DNA of 64,000 nt from Owenia fusiformis (Eukaryota; Annelida; Polychaeta; Sabellida; Oweniidae), in NCBI GenBank assembly GCA_903813345.2, contig CAIIXF020000010.1, positions 11,026,349-11,090,348 on the forward strand, given 5' to 3'. Of this stretch, positions 22,301 to 30,856 are shown piece after piece (the first letter of the stretch is position 1; each line of letters opens with the position of its first letter). The position numbers and the translations under genes were made by a program. The notes under the pieces are model-generated. The model was not told the DNA's origin. It saw only the letters and a list, made by a program, of their open reading frames with translations, and searched no databases.

Positions 22301-25300
22301 AAAACTTTACTAGCCTCATGAAATTCCTGTTTTTCTTCTTTCATATATGGGCACATTAAAAACACAGATGGTTGGTGGGGGAGGGGGTCTTCAGGACCAA
22401 GTACATATAGAGCTCAGTTGGGGGGGGGGCATTTTCTTTAGGACAACTCTATTATTCTGATTTTTCTAAGCGCCCCTAAAGAATACGGTAAGTGATTTAT
22501 TGGACTTGTAACGTTCAGATTTAAAAGTCCTTTTTGGCTTGTATTTTTTTGGATGGACTTGTAAAGTTCTGACTTACAAGTCTAAAGGACTTGTATCAAA
22601 TATTCCGAATCTTAGGGTCTGAGTAAATATAGCAATAAGGTGAAGAAAATAGGATTACATTCTTCAAACAAGGCATTAACATGACAAAATGTCACCACCT
22701 AGTTGCTCACAATATTATGAGTTCAAACTTAAGTCAGATTTGAATTTCTGAGAACTTGTAAAGTCAAATTTGAACTTCTGAAAAGATGTAGATGATTTTG
22801 AAAAAAAAATTTGGTCAATTTGAAGCTTTGAAAACAGATAAGGTCATTGAAGGTCAAATGTCAAATCTAAAGTCAAATCTAAAGTCATATTTGAATTTCT
22901 GAGAACATGTAGATGATTTTGAAAAAAAATTTAGTCAATTTGAAGCAAGATGAAAAAATACCTTTTTGACCTTTTTTGACATTGAGAAGGTCATTGAAGG
23001 TCAAATGTCAAATCTAAAGTCAGATTTGAATTTCTGAGAACATGTAGATGATTTTGAAAAAAAAATTTAGTCAATTTGAAGCAAGTTGAAAAAAGACCTT
23101 TTTGACCTTTTTTGACTTTGAGAAGGTCATTGAAGGTCAAATGTCAAATCTTAAGTCAAATCTAAAGTCAGAACACGTAGATGATTTTGAAATTTTTTTT
23201 AGTCAATTTGAAGCAAGTTGAAAACAGACCTTTTTGACCTTGAGAAGGTCATTGAAGGTCAAATGTCAAATCTAAAGTCAGATTTGAATTTCTGAGAACA
23301 TGTAGATGGTTTTGAAAAAAAAAATTAGTCAAATTGAAGCAAGTTGAAAAAAGACCTTTTTGACCTTTTTTGACCTTGAGAAGGTCATTGAAGGTCAAAT
23401 GTCAAATCTAAAGTCATATTTGAATTTCTGAGAACATGTAGATGGTTTTGAAAAAATTTTTAGTCAATTTGAAGCAAGATGAAAAAATACCTTTTTGACC
23501 TTTTTTGACATTGAGAAGGTCATTGAAGGTCAAATGTCAAATCTAAAGTCAGATTTGAATTTCTGAGAACATGTAGATGATTTTGAAAAAAAAATTAGTC
23601 AATTTGAAGCAAGTTGAAAAAAGACCTTTTTGACCTTTTTTGACTTTGAGAAGGTCATTGAAGGTCAAATGTCAAATCTTAAGTCAAATCTAAAGTCAGA
23701 TTTGAATTTCTGAGATTACGTAGATGATTTTGAAATTTTTTTTTAGTCAATTTGAAGCAAGTTGAAAACAGACCTTTTTGACCTTTTTTGACCTTGAGAA
23801 GGTCACTGAAGGTCAAATGTCAAATCTTAAGTCAAATCTTAAGTCAGATTTGAATTTCTGAGAACACGTAGATGATTTTGAAAAAAAAATTTAGTCAATT
23901 TGAAGCAAGTTGAAAACAGACCTTTTTGACCTTTTTTGACCTTGAGAAGGTCATTGAAGGTCAAATGTCAAATCTAAAGTCAGATTTGAATTTCTGAGAA
24001 CATGTAGATGATTTTGAAAAAAAAATTTAGGTAATTTGAAGCAAGTTGAAAAAAGACCTTTTTGACCTTTTTTGACTTTGAGAAGGTCATTGAAGGTCAA
24101 ATGTCAAATCTTAAGTCAAATCTTAAGTCAGATTTGAATTTCTGAGAACACGTAGATGATTTTGAAAAAAATTTTAGTCAATTTGAAGCAAGTTGAAAAC
24201 AGACCTTTTTGACCTTTTTTGACCTTGAGAAGGTCATTGAAGGTCAAATGTCAAATCTAAAGTCAGATTTGAATTTCTGAGAACATGTAGATGATTTTGA
24301 AAAAAAAAATTAGTCAATTTGAAGCAAGTTGAAAAAAGACCTTTTTGACCTTTTTTGACTTTGAGAAGGTCATTGAAGGTCAAATGTCAAATCTTAAGTC
24401 AAATCTAAAGTCAGATTTGAATTTCTGAGAACACGTAGATGATTTTGAAATTTTTTTTTAGTCAATTTGAAGCAAGTTGAAAACTGACCTTTTTGACCTT
24501 TTTTGACCTTGAGAAGGTCATTGAAGGTCAAATGTCAAATCTTAAGTCAAGTCTTAAGTCAGATTTGAATTTCTGAGAACACGTAAATGATTTTGAAAAA
24601 AAAATTAGTCAATTTGAAGCAAGTTGAAAACAGACCTTTTTGACCTTTTTTGACCTTGAGAAGGTCATTGAAGGTCAAATGTCAAATCTAAAGTCAGATT
24701 TGAAGGTCAAATGTCAAATCTAAAGTCAGATTTGAATTTCTGAGAACATGTAGATGATTTTGAAAAAAAATTTAGTCAATGTGAAGCAAGTTGAAAAAAG
24801 ACCTTTTTGACCTTGAGAAGGTCATTGAAGGTCAAATGTAAAATCTTAAGTCAGATTTGAACTTCTGAGAACATGTAGATGATTTAGAAAAAAATTGAAG
24901 TCAGTCTAAACAGTATTTGTTAAGTTATAGGAAGTTGTAAGAAATTGTTACAGACGCCGGACGCCAACCGCCGGACGCCAACCACCAACCGCCGTCGCAA
25001 AAAAAACGGAGACCATAACAATATGTCACCACTTTTGGTGGTGACATAATAATGACATATAAAATGTTACTTTGAGATAAGAATCCTGTCTCTACCAATC
25101 ATTAGATAATTCATCATGTTAGCATATTCTTTTAATATGATCCCCTCACTCGTCGATGGAAAAATTGTATTTTGGTGGTGATTCATGTTTTTTAAAATTA
25201 CAACACATGTTTTCAAGTTTTTCTATATGGGATTTTCTGATACACTCCAATTGTTTACATTTGAATAAAAAGTGTGTTTCATCTTCTATAACCCAGTCCT

Positions 25301-28300
25301 TACATAATTTACAAAATCAACTTTTAAGATGTAATGGGTTTTGTATATCGGCCTCTCTCTATCTTTAGATTGTGGGCGCTTATTCGTAATCTAGTTAAAT
25401 GTTTAGCATTTGAAAGTGTCGTTTCTGAAAGGAGTGTTCAAATTTTAGTTGTTTAAATAATCTAAGTTTCCCCCCATTCTCACTTATCATATTCTTCCAA
25501 TATATTTGATATCTCTCTTTTAATTTATTTTTGACTTTAATAGCAAGCCTATTTGTGCTCTTCTCTATGTTTACCTTATCATCAAGATTTAATTCATCAG
25601 ACATTTTTATTTTAATATGGTACAGTATATTTTTGAGTTGTTTGTGCCATGTAAATGTGTTATTTGTTAAATCAAATGTTTTACTCATAATTAATGAATC
25701 GTTTAGTGAACTCCCATTTGAACTCAACTCTAAATGACCGAGGTATTTAATTTGTCTTTTTATAATATCAACTACCAAAGGTATTCTTCCCAATTCTCCT
25801 CTTACTGCCATGTTTTTGGCTTTTCTATGAACCCCTATAACATATTTTTGGAACCGAATATGATTGTTTTCAATTAAAGCACTTTTGTATTTCTGTTATT
25901 CTGTTATTGGGTGACTTCACAAGAGGAAATTCAAGGAGGGAGGAGGGCACTAGCGATCCAGAAGTTAACAAGTTAACTTTTGAGTCAGGAAAAAAGTTTC
26001 CACGCTTGCGCGGAAAGTTTTGGCCCCTAATACCAAAATTGGGCTTAAACTTTGAAAATGATAATTCTCTGATAATTTGGCCTAAAGAAGGGATCAAAAG
26101 GCCAAATTATGCCCAAAAGGCCCTTCAAAATTTTTTGGGCCCTAAAATATTTTTCTAGGTCCACAAAAGGGAGGGGGAGGGGGGCCTGTGGCCATAAAAC
26201 CCCCATGGATCCGACATTGGGGGGGGGGGGGGGCGGGGTTAAGTCGGGTGACCTTTGGGGGCCACTTGTCAGGATTATTCAATGCTATGATCCAATTTGA
26301 AGAGTTATGTCACAGTCATTCACCTGTGAAAAGGAGAGCCACACATGCAGAAAACAACCAATCTGCTTTTGTCAGAATCTTGGAATGCCATCCAGGAAAG
26401 GCATGACATGTTAAACCACTGAGAGGGATTTTGGAACTGATGGTGTCAAATTAATCGAGAGAGCTTGCTTTTCAAGAATTTAAGTATATTTAAGGGTAAA
26501 CCCTTAAAATTTTAAAAATATTGACATTTTTATACTTGTCACATTTTTATTGAGCCACACTAGAAAATGGCAACTACATAGATAGCAAATCCCAACAAAT
26601 AATTCATGAATCTCAAAAGGGTGGAAAATGTTAATAGGACTTTCAAAAATATTGCTTTGAAGCTGAGTTTTCAGGTGATGAATAAATACTGTAAATGCAT
26701 ATGTACATTACTACGAGGGGTGATCAATAAGTAATAGATGCTTTTTTACACGGATGCTTTTCATAGACCAATACCTTTGATTTTCTTACCAGTGATACCT
26801 CATTCAATTATCTATCAACTCTGAAGATTCGAAAACAAAACATGTAATATATTTTGATATATCTTTATTACCGTGAGGGAGGTATAGGTACCCCGAGACC
26901 GACATGACGTCAAACATTCTGAGGCTATTTAAGCTTGTTTAACATGCAACGCAGTTGAATGCAGGCTAAACAAAACAAACCATGATGGCCATGAATAACC
27001 CCATTTTGTTATACCATAGTTGATCTTAAATATTTTATCATCACTATGTGGTATTCATGCCACATTCATTCTACAGGGCCCTCTACATAGGTTCCATCAA
27101 GTGCTATACATGTAAACAATTTCTCATCCTCTTAATTCAAGATTGTGCCACAAGGCTGAATCCATTCTCTGACATGTTAGCAAGATGCAGTTGCACTGAT
27201 TGTTTTATATCATCAATGTCCATAAACCTGCATCCCTTCTCTATAGAAATAAGTAGTATAGGAATAAATAAGTCACATATGGGCAGATCTGGACAATATG
27301 GTGCATTGGCCAAGGGCTGAATTTTGAGGTCCAGAGGTCCAGGGATATTTCAAAAATATTTCAAACAACACAACACTTGTTGCATATAAAAAAAGTTTAA
27401 ATCTAACTGAAATTTGCCAAACTGGCTAAAAACTGAATATGTGACGTAAATGTCGGTCCCGGGGTATCTGTACCTCCTTCACTGAAATAAGGATATATCA
27501 ACATGCATTATATATTTTGTCTTCAAATCTTCAGAATTGATAGATAATTGAATGATGTATCATTGATAGGAAAATCAAAGGGATTGGTCGATAAAAAGTA
27601 TCTGTGTAAAAAAGCGTCCATTACTTATTGATCACCCCTCGTGCATGAAGAATTAAGATAACCCCCCATAAAAATGTCACATCCTTGGAGCAGTATTTCA
27701 ATATATGAAACTCTCCATCATATAGAATTATGCAGCAAACTCTTACCTATAGTGGGATCATGGTAATCTTGAAATGTATGACACACAAACTGCATAGTTA
27801 GTGCTGGAATCAGAAAAATAAACATTATAACAATGAATAATAATCATTGATACTCTGTATGGAAAATGGCACATACCCAATATGTAAAATCAAGGGATAT
27901 TAGGTAATGTAATACTGCTGGTTATAATTATTTTACCATTAAAGGTCAGATTCTCTTTGATCTATTGTTGAACATGGAAGATCATTTAATGATAAGATAC
28001 AACAATGACAAGAAGTCATGAATTTTCAAATTAAGTTCTGGAACCTTGGATACTTGTATAAACAGTACATGAAGAATCACATTATAAAAGTTAGTGAAAT
28101 GCAGGACTTTTTTAAAACACAAACAGTAGGTCACTGAATATTGTCTCCTTATATATATATTGAATAAATAACAAAAAATAATCTAGGTATACATATTTAT
28201 ACACTCATACATTATACACTTATACATACATTGTTTAAAGATGCATACTATTGAATCAGCCAGGTGGCACGGTGGAAAATTTTACTGTCTTGTCAAACTA

Positions 28301-30290
28301 CTGATTTTGAATGAAATAATTGGTACATTGCAATTCATTGGTCGCAATTATATATGAAACTTAGAAAATGTCATTCCACTAATTGACACAACTATGAACT
28401 CAATATCCTGGAATAAAAAAATAAACAACAATTCTGATCAGACTACATAATTATATACGGAAAAACCTTATACTGAAATTGCAACTATTTTTGAGAACGC
28501 TAAATGTTACCCTTAATATTGCGACTGAATTGAGGTAACTTTAGGGTTGCCACATTCATTATATGGCAATTTTGTTCTGATTTTAGTACTATGTTGCATT
28601 CATACTTCAGAGAGAACAGGGAGGCAATGCTGTCCATGTACTCTCTGTTAAGCATTAAGAAAAGCAATCAGTTGAGAAATAAAAATAAAAGTTACTTCAT
28701 AAATAGGGACCTCACATGCCTTCTAGATAGTAGTACACTCCTAAATGTAATCCTGTAAGGTTAATCTTGGCCTTACAGAGCATGAGAAGAGTAATCCATA
28801 AAATTAGTTGTCAGTATGTTTCAACTTTTCCATTTTTCCAAGCAGTTCATTCAAGGCAGTCCACGCATGGTTGCCAAAAACAGTTCGTTCAGTACTTACC
28901 TTTCTAGTTTCTTAACCTGGATCTCCAAAATCTGGAGATTTTTGAGATATACATGTGGTGTGCAGGGGTTGTGCTAAGGTTCTGAGACCAGCTGATCAAA
29001 ATGGCATTACGGACCAGTTGCCATGTTATTCTCCTATACCTACTGAAAAAATCTGGTCCGTATCAAAAGTGACCTGGTAAATGACCAGTGGACTGGCCCT
29101 TAGCTCAAGCCCTGTTGGTATATCAACAAACCATTTCTATATGAAAATTATTGAATATTTCTTAAAGTTCTTTCATAGATGAGTTTAGGATGGAAAATAG
29201 GAGGATGAAACGTTATTAGAAAGACAAGAAGGCTGTAACAGTTACAGGTTAATGATCGTTCCTATTTCAGGCTTTTAAAGGGGAGAATGGGTAGTCTGAT
29301 ACATGTATATTAGTATATAATACAGGAGGACCTGTTGTGGGTCAATACTCGAATCACTGTGGACAACTGAGGGCTGATGCTTTAGTTTAGTCATTGATAA
29401 ATAACAAGTTATCTGGTAATATAACTTATCATAACTTAATTGCGATCTTGTACGTCCATTCCGTTCCGTGGTCATTACATAATTGTTGACAGGGGTACAT
29501 TTAGGAGTATATAGGCATGTGAGGGTCCAATTCATGAGATGGTGAACGCAGAGTAGATAATTGTCAGACAAAGGAAGGCCTACATGGACTGCCCTGTCAA
29601 CACTCATGCATTAGGAGTGATTGTCACGCATTTGTTGGAAAAACTGAAATCACGCATCATGCAATTTTGCGTGTATGATAAAATGTCACGCAAATCACAC
29701 ATTATGTTGATATTTAAAAATCTCCTTTCTATAAAACCCCAATACGGTAAAAAAACGAACACCGAAAAAAGGGAACACATTCTGTTCGGCCTTTTCACGT
29801 GAATTCTGTACATGTCATGCAATTCTGAGAAAAATGTGCATGGCACGCATTTGCTTCAAAATTTTTTGACAAGTTGACAGGCCTGCATGGGTGACATTCA
29901 TGCCTCCCTGTACTCTAGTATTTTAGCAATTTTTGCGATTGGCGAAGTAGCAGTGGCTTACATGTAGAATGCTACATTGAATAATATAGACGAGGGTGCA
30001 TGAATGCGCCTATGAAAAATAAAGCCAGAAGTGCATCTTTGTTATTTTCAGATTGGGGTCGGAGTTTTGTAACTAAAGACTTTACTGGCCAAATGGAAAT
30101 GAAAAAAATAAAATTATCAAAATGAAAACTCTGACTCATTTCAAAAGTATTTCAATTTGAATAGACTTCTTGAAAAGTGGAAAAAGTTCTCACCACTCTT
30201 TCCTACTCCACCATCCCCCAAGATTACAATCTTGTAGACTCGTACTCCAGTCTTCTTCACCCCATTTGCTTGATGGTGCTGTCCCTGCAT
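13151..30290 (-). CDS. RIT1: RIT/Ric-family Ras-like small GTPase, five coding exons, complete
   Basis: The joined exons are 30194-30290, 27747-27803, 15509-15582, 13816-14007 and 13151-13375: 645 nt, 214 residues plus stop. All junctions are GT-AG and phase-consistent. In order the protein shows the P-loop GDGGVGKS, the RIT effector sequence HDPTIEDAY, DTAGQ plus [11 protein letters not shown] (switch II), [11 protein letters not shown], the guanine-specificity motif NKYD, and FETSAA. HDPTIEDAY and the length (human RIT1 has 219 residues) separate it from Ras, Rap and Ral. The C-terminus is basic ([11 protein letters not shown]) and lacks a CAAX box, as in RIT proteins, which bind membranes electrostatically. 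ATG 30288-30290 follows an in-frame TAA. RIT/Ric proteins act in stress and growth signalling (p38/ERK), which is family knowledge. Intron 2 (15583-27746) contains ANKH-like copies 2 and 3 on the same strand. The 5' end faces SPG11. Confidence 0.93.
13816..14007 (-). CDS. RIT1: RIT exon 4 (switch II to NKxD)
   Basis: The exon is 64 codons long, phase 0 at both ends, from [12 protein letters not shown] through [12 protein letters not shown]. Acceptor CCCTTCCAG, donor GTAAG. Two partial copies of its 5' part lie in the preceding intron. Confidence 0.93.
14043..14817. mobile_element. Element with palindromic CTCCGCGGAG end and (GGAC)n end, RIT intron 3
   Basis: The left edge reads CAACTCCGCGGAGTAGCAAATCCC. 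The right edge is a GGACGGACTGAC simple repeat followed by CTTCACTATATCCC and CGAACTTCGTTCGTTGGGAT. Degenerate internal units contain AAAGCAGCCATTTTGAA and GGCGGCCATCTT. The same two ends in opposite orientation bound 55563-56537, so this is a dispersed family. No protein is encoded. Confidence 0.65.
14826..14888 (-). pseudogene. Partial copy of RIT exon 4, fragment 1
   Basis: The acceptor CTTTTCCAG and the start of exon 4 (PEFTA-REQ) are retained, with substitutions. The copy stops after FLICY, so it lacks the donor and the rest of the exon. It lies between the real exon 4 and exon 3. Confidence 0.8.
14921..14963 (-). pseudogene. Partial copy of RIT exon 4, fragment 2
   Basis: About 43 bases match the [11 protein letters not shown] part of exon 4, with a three-base insertion that adds a glycine. 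The fragment is directly followed by the 24-bp minisatellite on the plus strand. Confidence 0.75.
14965..15503. repeat. 24-bp minisatellite, about 22 copies, abutting RIT exon 3
   Basis: The consensus on the plus strand is GGGACATTAACCAAACATTT plus four bases (variants GACA, CATA, AACA). On the RIT sense strand each unit contains GGTTAATGTCCC, close to the exon 3 donor context GGTTAGTGTCC. This suggests that the array grew from the intron start. Both strands translate without stops, which creates spurious ORFs of 200-300 residues. Confidence 0.93.
15509..15582 (-). CDS. RIT1: RIT exon 3 (switch II start)
   Basis: Acceptor CTCTTGCAG and donor GTTAG flank a 74-nt exon encoding [20 protein letters not shown] and then TAGQ. 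A 24-bp minisatellite starts six bases after the donor site. Confidence 0.93.
16341..17735 (-). CDS. ANKH-like membrane transporter, copy 2
   Basis: A 464-residue single-exon frame from [13 protein letters not shown]. The frame is open for another 39 codons upstream (to 17852), but the conserved start in all three copies favours 17735. Membrane topology and ANKH signature segments are as in copy 1. Residues 30-110 differ clearly from copies 1 and 3 (for example [15 protein letters not shown] against [15 protein letters not shown]), while roughly residues 125-270 are essentially identical in all three. A one-base longer T-run near 16365 shifts the end, giving the tail KASMKLGS. The gene lies inside RIT intron 2 on the same strand. 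Candidate poly(A) signal at 16276-16281. Confidence 0.85.
   Translation of the reverse strand: MDFNAQDATETDWGKCLFIFQMFLPTAIANMEPAMARIVDSLSQTYTKDINESLVVVSLTINIANILRAYLSQSQASQGFIILVNSKMDLKKGLIFVICSSTITAGIFLVIGLTPVGYTIQVLFRITNQELQEIQFGIASLCLMSVILNTGSAIHGLLLKKKHTSFCLLAEFLRFISKFGSIFSLMATPLITRRPILIPIISAYVSALVYLIFSFIGYKIYLINELPVESTKTLTYHQMVKLTLPLGFQQLIEKCETFILSLVIAQLTPSESTRSMALANVHVLHASFYSLRRILVSIATMVSAYLASGMNSSLHFDHELVICTSIIAFVSFIISISICWITPITRVIFLYLFHISVDNFIAVNYPFKLYTFWPIIQTFAMFSFGILLHKKDTKMSIVSSACQVITLGFLPFALDYLGFDILLSSVVALFTAQTTTACILFSYLYLKYLRKSYLHQKASMKLGS
18690..19060. repeat. Repeat with G-runs and GATCCAGAAGTTAACAAG start, copy 1
   Basis: About 370 bp from CACTGGCGGATCCAGAAG to GGGCCACTCGTCAGGATT, repeated at about 25935-26275 as part of units B and C. 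It includes G-runs and the words CCATGGATCC and GGCCTAAAGAAGGGAT. No ORF is supported. Confidence 0.7.
19541..20899 (-). CDS. ANKH-like membrane transporter, copy 3
   Basis: A 452-residue single-exon frame starting [14 protein letters not shown] and ending early at KYLRKS because a substitution creates TAG. The N-terminal third resembles copy 1, but the C-terminal half has private changes ([22 protein letters not shown]). The poly(A)-signal position used by copies 1 and 2 (TTTATT) reads TTTTTT here, so 3' processing may differ. The gene also lies in RIT intron 2. The frame is intact, which suggests it is still under constraint or duplicated recently. Confidence 0.83.
   Translation of the reverse strand: MDFNAHDATDTDRGKCLLIFQMFLPTAIANMEPAMGRIFDSLSQTYTQDINKSLVVVSLTLTIGNFLRAYLTAGQASQGFIILVNSKVDLKKGIIFVICNSSIIAGIFLVIGLTPVGYVIQVLFRITNEELEEIQFGIASLCLMSVILNTGSAIHGLLLKKKHTSFCLLAEFLRFISKFGSIFSLMATPLITRRPILIPIISAYVSALVYLIFSFIGYKIYLINELPVESTKTLTYHQMVKLTLPLGFQQLIEKSESFILSLVVAQLTPSESTRSMALANVHVLHASFYPLRRILVSIATMVSAYLASGSNSSLHFDHELVICTSIIAFVSFMISISMCWITPITRVIFLYLFHISVDNFNEVYYPVKLYTFWPIIQTFALFSFGILLHKKDTKMSIVSSACQVIILGFLPFALDHLGFDILLSSVVALFTAQTTTACILFSYLYLKYLRKS
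21921..22621. mobile_element. hAT-like nonautonomous element nested in the LINE
   Basis: The ends are CAGACCCTAAGATTC and GAATCTTAGGGTCTG, perfect 15-bp inverted repeats. AGTAAAT flanks both sides (21914-21920, 22622-22628). The 701-bp interior has no credible transposase ORF. A CAG-type terminus and a 7-8 bp duplication fit the hAT group. Confidence 0.75.
22667..25047. mobile_element. Satellite-bearing element with ATGTCACCACC subterminal inverted repeats
   Basis: The left end reads AACAAGGCATTAACATGACA then AATGTCACCACC. The right end has a conserved block with GACGCCGGACGCCAACC, ACGGAGACCATAACAATATG and a terminal hairpin (25025-25045, GTCACCAC-5 nt loop-GTGGTGAC). A short family member in reverse orientation occupies 59309-59695 with the same ends. 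The interior has expanded into about 16 satellite units. No protein is encoded, and I cannot assign a superfamily. Confidence 0.75.
22740..24900. repeat. Satellite array of about 16 units of 130-150 bp
   Basis: Units share TGAATTTCTGAGAACATGTA, GATGATTTTGAA, AGTCAATTTGAAGCAAG and AGAAGGTCATTGAAGGTCAA. ACATGTAG and ACACGTAG variants recur in runs and alternation, suggesting higher-order amplification. Each full unit contains four AGGTCA or TGACCT half-sites. Confidence 0.93.
25395..25811 (-). pseudogene. LINE ORF2 C-terminal fragment
   Basis: The longest uninterrupted piece is 138 residues from [12 protein letters not shown]. The frame continues upstream to about 25893, and a frameshift near 25395 separates the terminal zinc-knuckle region. 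The reverse transcriptase core is missing (5' truncation). Confidence 0.8.
26336..26713. other. RIT intron 2 spacer, nothing recognised
   Basis: No coding potential is seen. 26570-26603 (GGCAACTACATAGATAGCAAATCCCAAC) looks like a decayed end of the family at 14043-14817. Confidence 0.5.
26714..27641 (-). mobile_element. Internally deleted mariner-like element
   Basis: About 200-bp inverted ends begin CGAGGGGTGATCAATAAGTA and are flanked by TA on the left (TG on the right, decayed). On the minus strand the interior keeps the last part of a mariner transposase: YCPDLPICD (the last catalytic aspartate region), [11 protein letters not shown] and a KRMRNCLHV-like end, broken by stops. About 930 bp in total. 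It lies in RIT intron 2. Confidence 0.85.
27747..27803 (-). CDS. RIT1: RIT exon 2 (effector loop)
   Basis: The 57-nt exon encodes [19 protein letters not shown] between acceptor TGATTCCAG and donor GTAAGAG. It enters and leaves in phase 1, completing A after the P-loop serine and E before DAYEK. It is too short for ORF calling. Confidence 0.93.
28963..29114. mobile_element. Small hAT-like MITE candidate
   Basis: The ends CAGGGGTTGTGCTAAGG and CCTTAGCTCAAGCCCTG are imperfect inverted repeats. The element is 152 bp. I see no clear target duplication. Confidence 0.5.
29593..29881. mobile_element. Small foldback element candidate
   Basis: CCTGTCAAC and GTTGACAGG bound about 290 bp containing repeated TCACGCA/TGCGTG words in both orientations. 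CCTACATGG and CCTGCATGG near the two edges may be remnants of flanking duplication. Confidence 0.4.
30194..30290 (-). CDS. RIT1: RIT exon 1 (P-loop exon)
   Basis: The exon encodes [10 protein letters not shown], a basic stretch, then [15 protein letters not shown]. It ends in phase 1 at donor GTGAGAA. An in-frame TAA lies 18 bases upstream of the ATG. Further upstream, ATGAGGTAA is a minimal upstream ORF if it is transcribed. Confidence 0.93.
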
Positions 30291-30668
30291 ATTCTCGGCC
30301 GGGATTTACCTCATTTTACACAAAGATTTTGATTTTTGGCTGGCATTTCCTAGTGCAAGTACACTTTATACTAGAACCCTTGATTCTATAAATAGATACA
30401 TTGAACATGCATTATATTTACGCAACGAATTAATAAGCAATCAAAGAACCATTATTCAATCATTTCAATGTTGTAATAAAACAAAGTAATGTGTTTTTAT
30501 GAATAAGATCGTTGTTTATATATGCAATGGAAATATGGAGAATTAGTCCAAGCAAACATCTATCGATTTTGCAATAATATTTTGGTATTGATATAGAAAC
30601 ATAATTTTGATTTGAAAGTATTTATGTTCGTTTTTTATCTTAACTGACCTTGACCCCAAAACCAAAAC
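30291..30668. promoter_or_regulatory. Divergent RIT/SPG11 intergenic region
   Basis: Only 378 bases separate the RIT start codon (minus, 30290) from the SPG11 start codon (plus, 30669). The interval must contain both 5' UTRs or first noncoding exons and probably a shared promoter. It is AT-rich, without a CpG island or a convincing TATA box for either gene. That both genes use it is inferred from the layout. Confidence 0.6.
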
Positions 30669-30856
30669 ATGGCGCAAGAAACTTGTGAACTCCCCTTGCT
30701 CAGCTGTTTTTCAAAAAATATCGATATACATGGAATAGATCTTGTTGGTATTAGTAAAGATAATGTGATTTTAAGTATCCAATCTTCAAATGGAGATGTA
30801 GCTATTTGCCAGGCAAACGGCGATCATGTAAAAAACCTGGCTATAAAAGTGCAAAG
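30669..30856 (+). CDS. SPG11: SPG11 exon 1
   Basis: Starts ATG GCG CAA GAA (MAQE) and encodes the first 62 residues. Leaves in phase 2 at donor GTGATT. Confidence 0.85.

Larger units (their letters stand above)
21834..25903 (-). mobile_element. 5'-truncated LINE (non-LTR retrotransposon) with two nested insertions
   Basis: The unit B copy of this site reads GTTATTGGGTGAC without interruption. Here TTATT stands at both sides (21829-21833, 25904-25908). A T-run at the left edge is the poly(A) tail of a minus-strand LINE, with AATAAAATCC just before it. The right part (25150-25897, minus) encodes the end of ORF2: [20 protein letters not shown] followed by ELGRIPL, then after a frameshift [13 protein letters not shown] and a CX2C...HFLFKC zinc-knuckle-like end. 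The element is inactive. It is split by a hAT-like element (21921-22621) and by a satellite-bearing element (22667-25047). Confidence 0.8.
19099..26335. repeat. Partial duplication unit C with ANKH-like copy 3
   Basis: 19099-21833 aligns with the ANKH-bearing part of unit B (about 15985-18660), including the 3' flank beginning GTTATGTATGTT and the 5' flank up to the GGTTATT before 21834. The match resumes after a LINE insertion, at about 25909-26335, against 18670-19098. That flank includes a roughly 380-bp stretch with G-runs that begins near the word GATCCAGAAGTTAACAAG. RIT exon 3 and torsin sequence are absent from this unit. Confidence 0.75.
27804..30193 (-). other. RIT intron 1
   Basis: The intron holds two small foldback candidates (28963-29114 and 29593-29881) and otherwise AT-rich sequence with no recognisable gene. 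The ORFs at 29275-29846 have no family features. Confidence 0.6.

Noticed and set aside
22740-24900. CRISPR-like regular repeats
   Set aside because: Units are tandem without unique spacers, in a eukaryotic genome; this is a satellite.
25907-26406. ORFs over the repeat with G-runs next to the LINE
   Set aside because: Duplicated noncoding repeat (compare 18690-19060), and frames are not conserved between copies.
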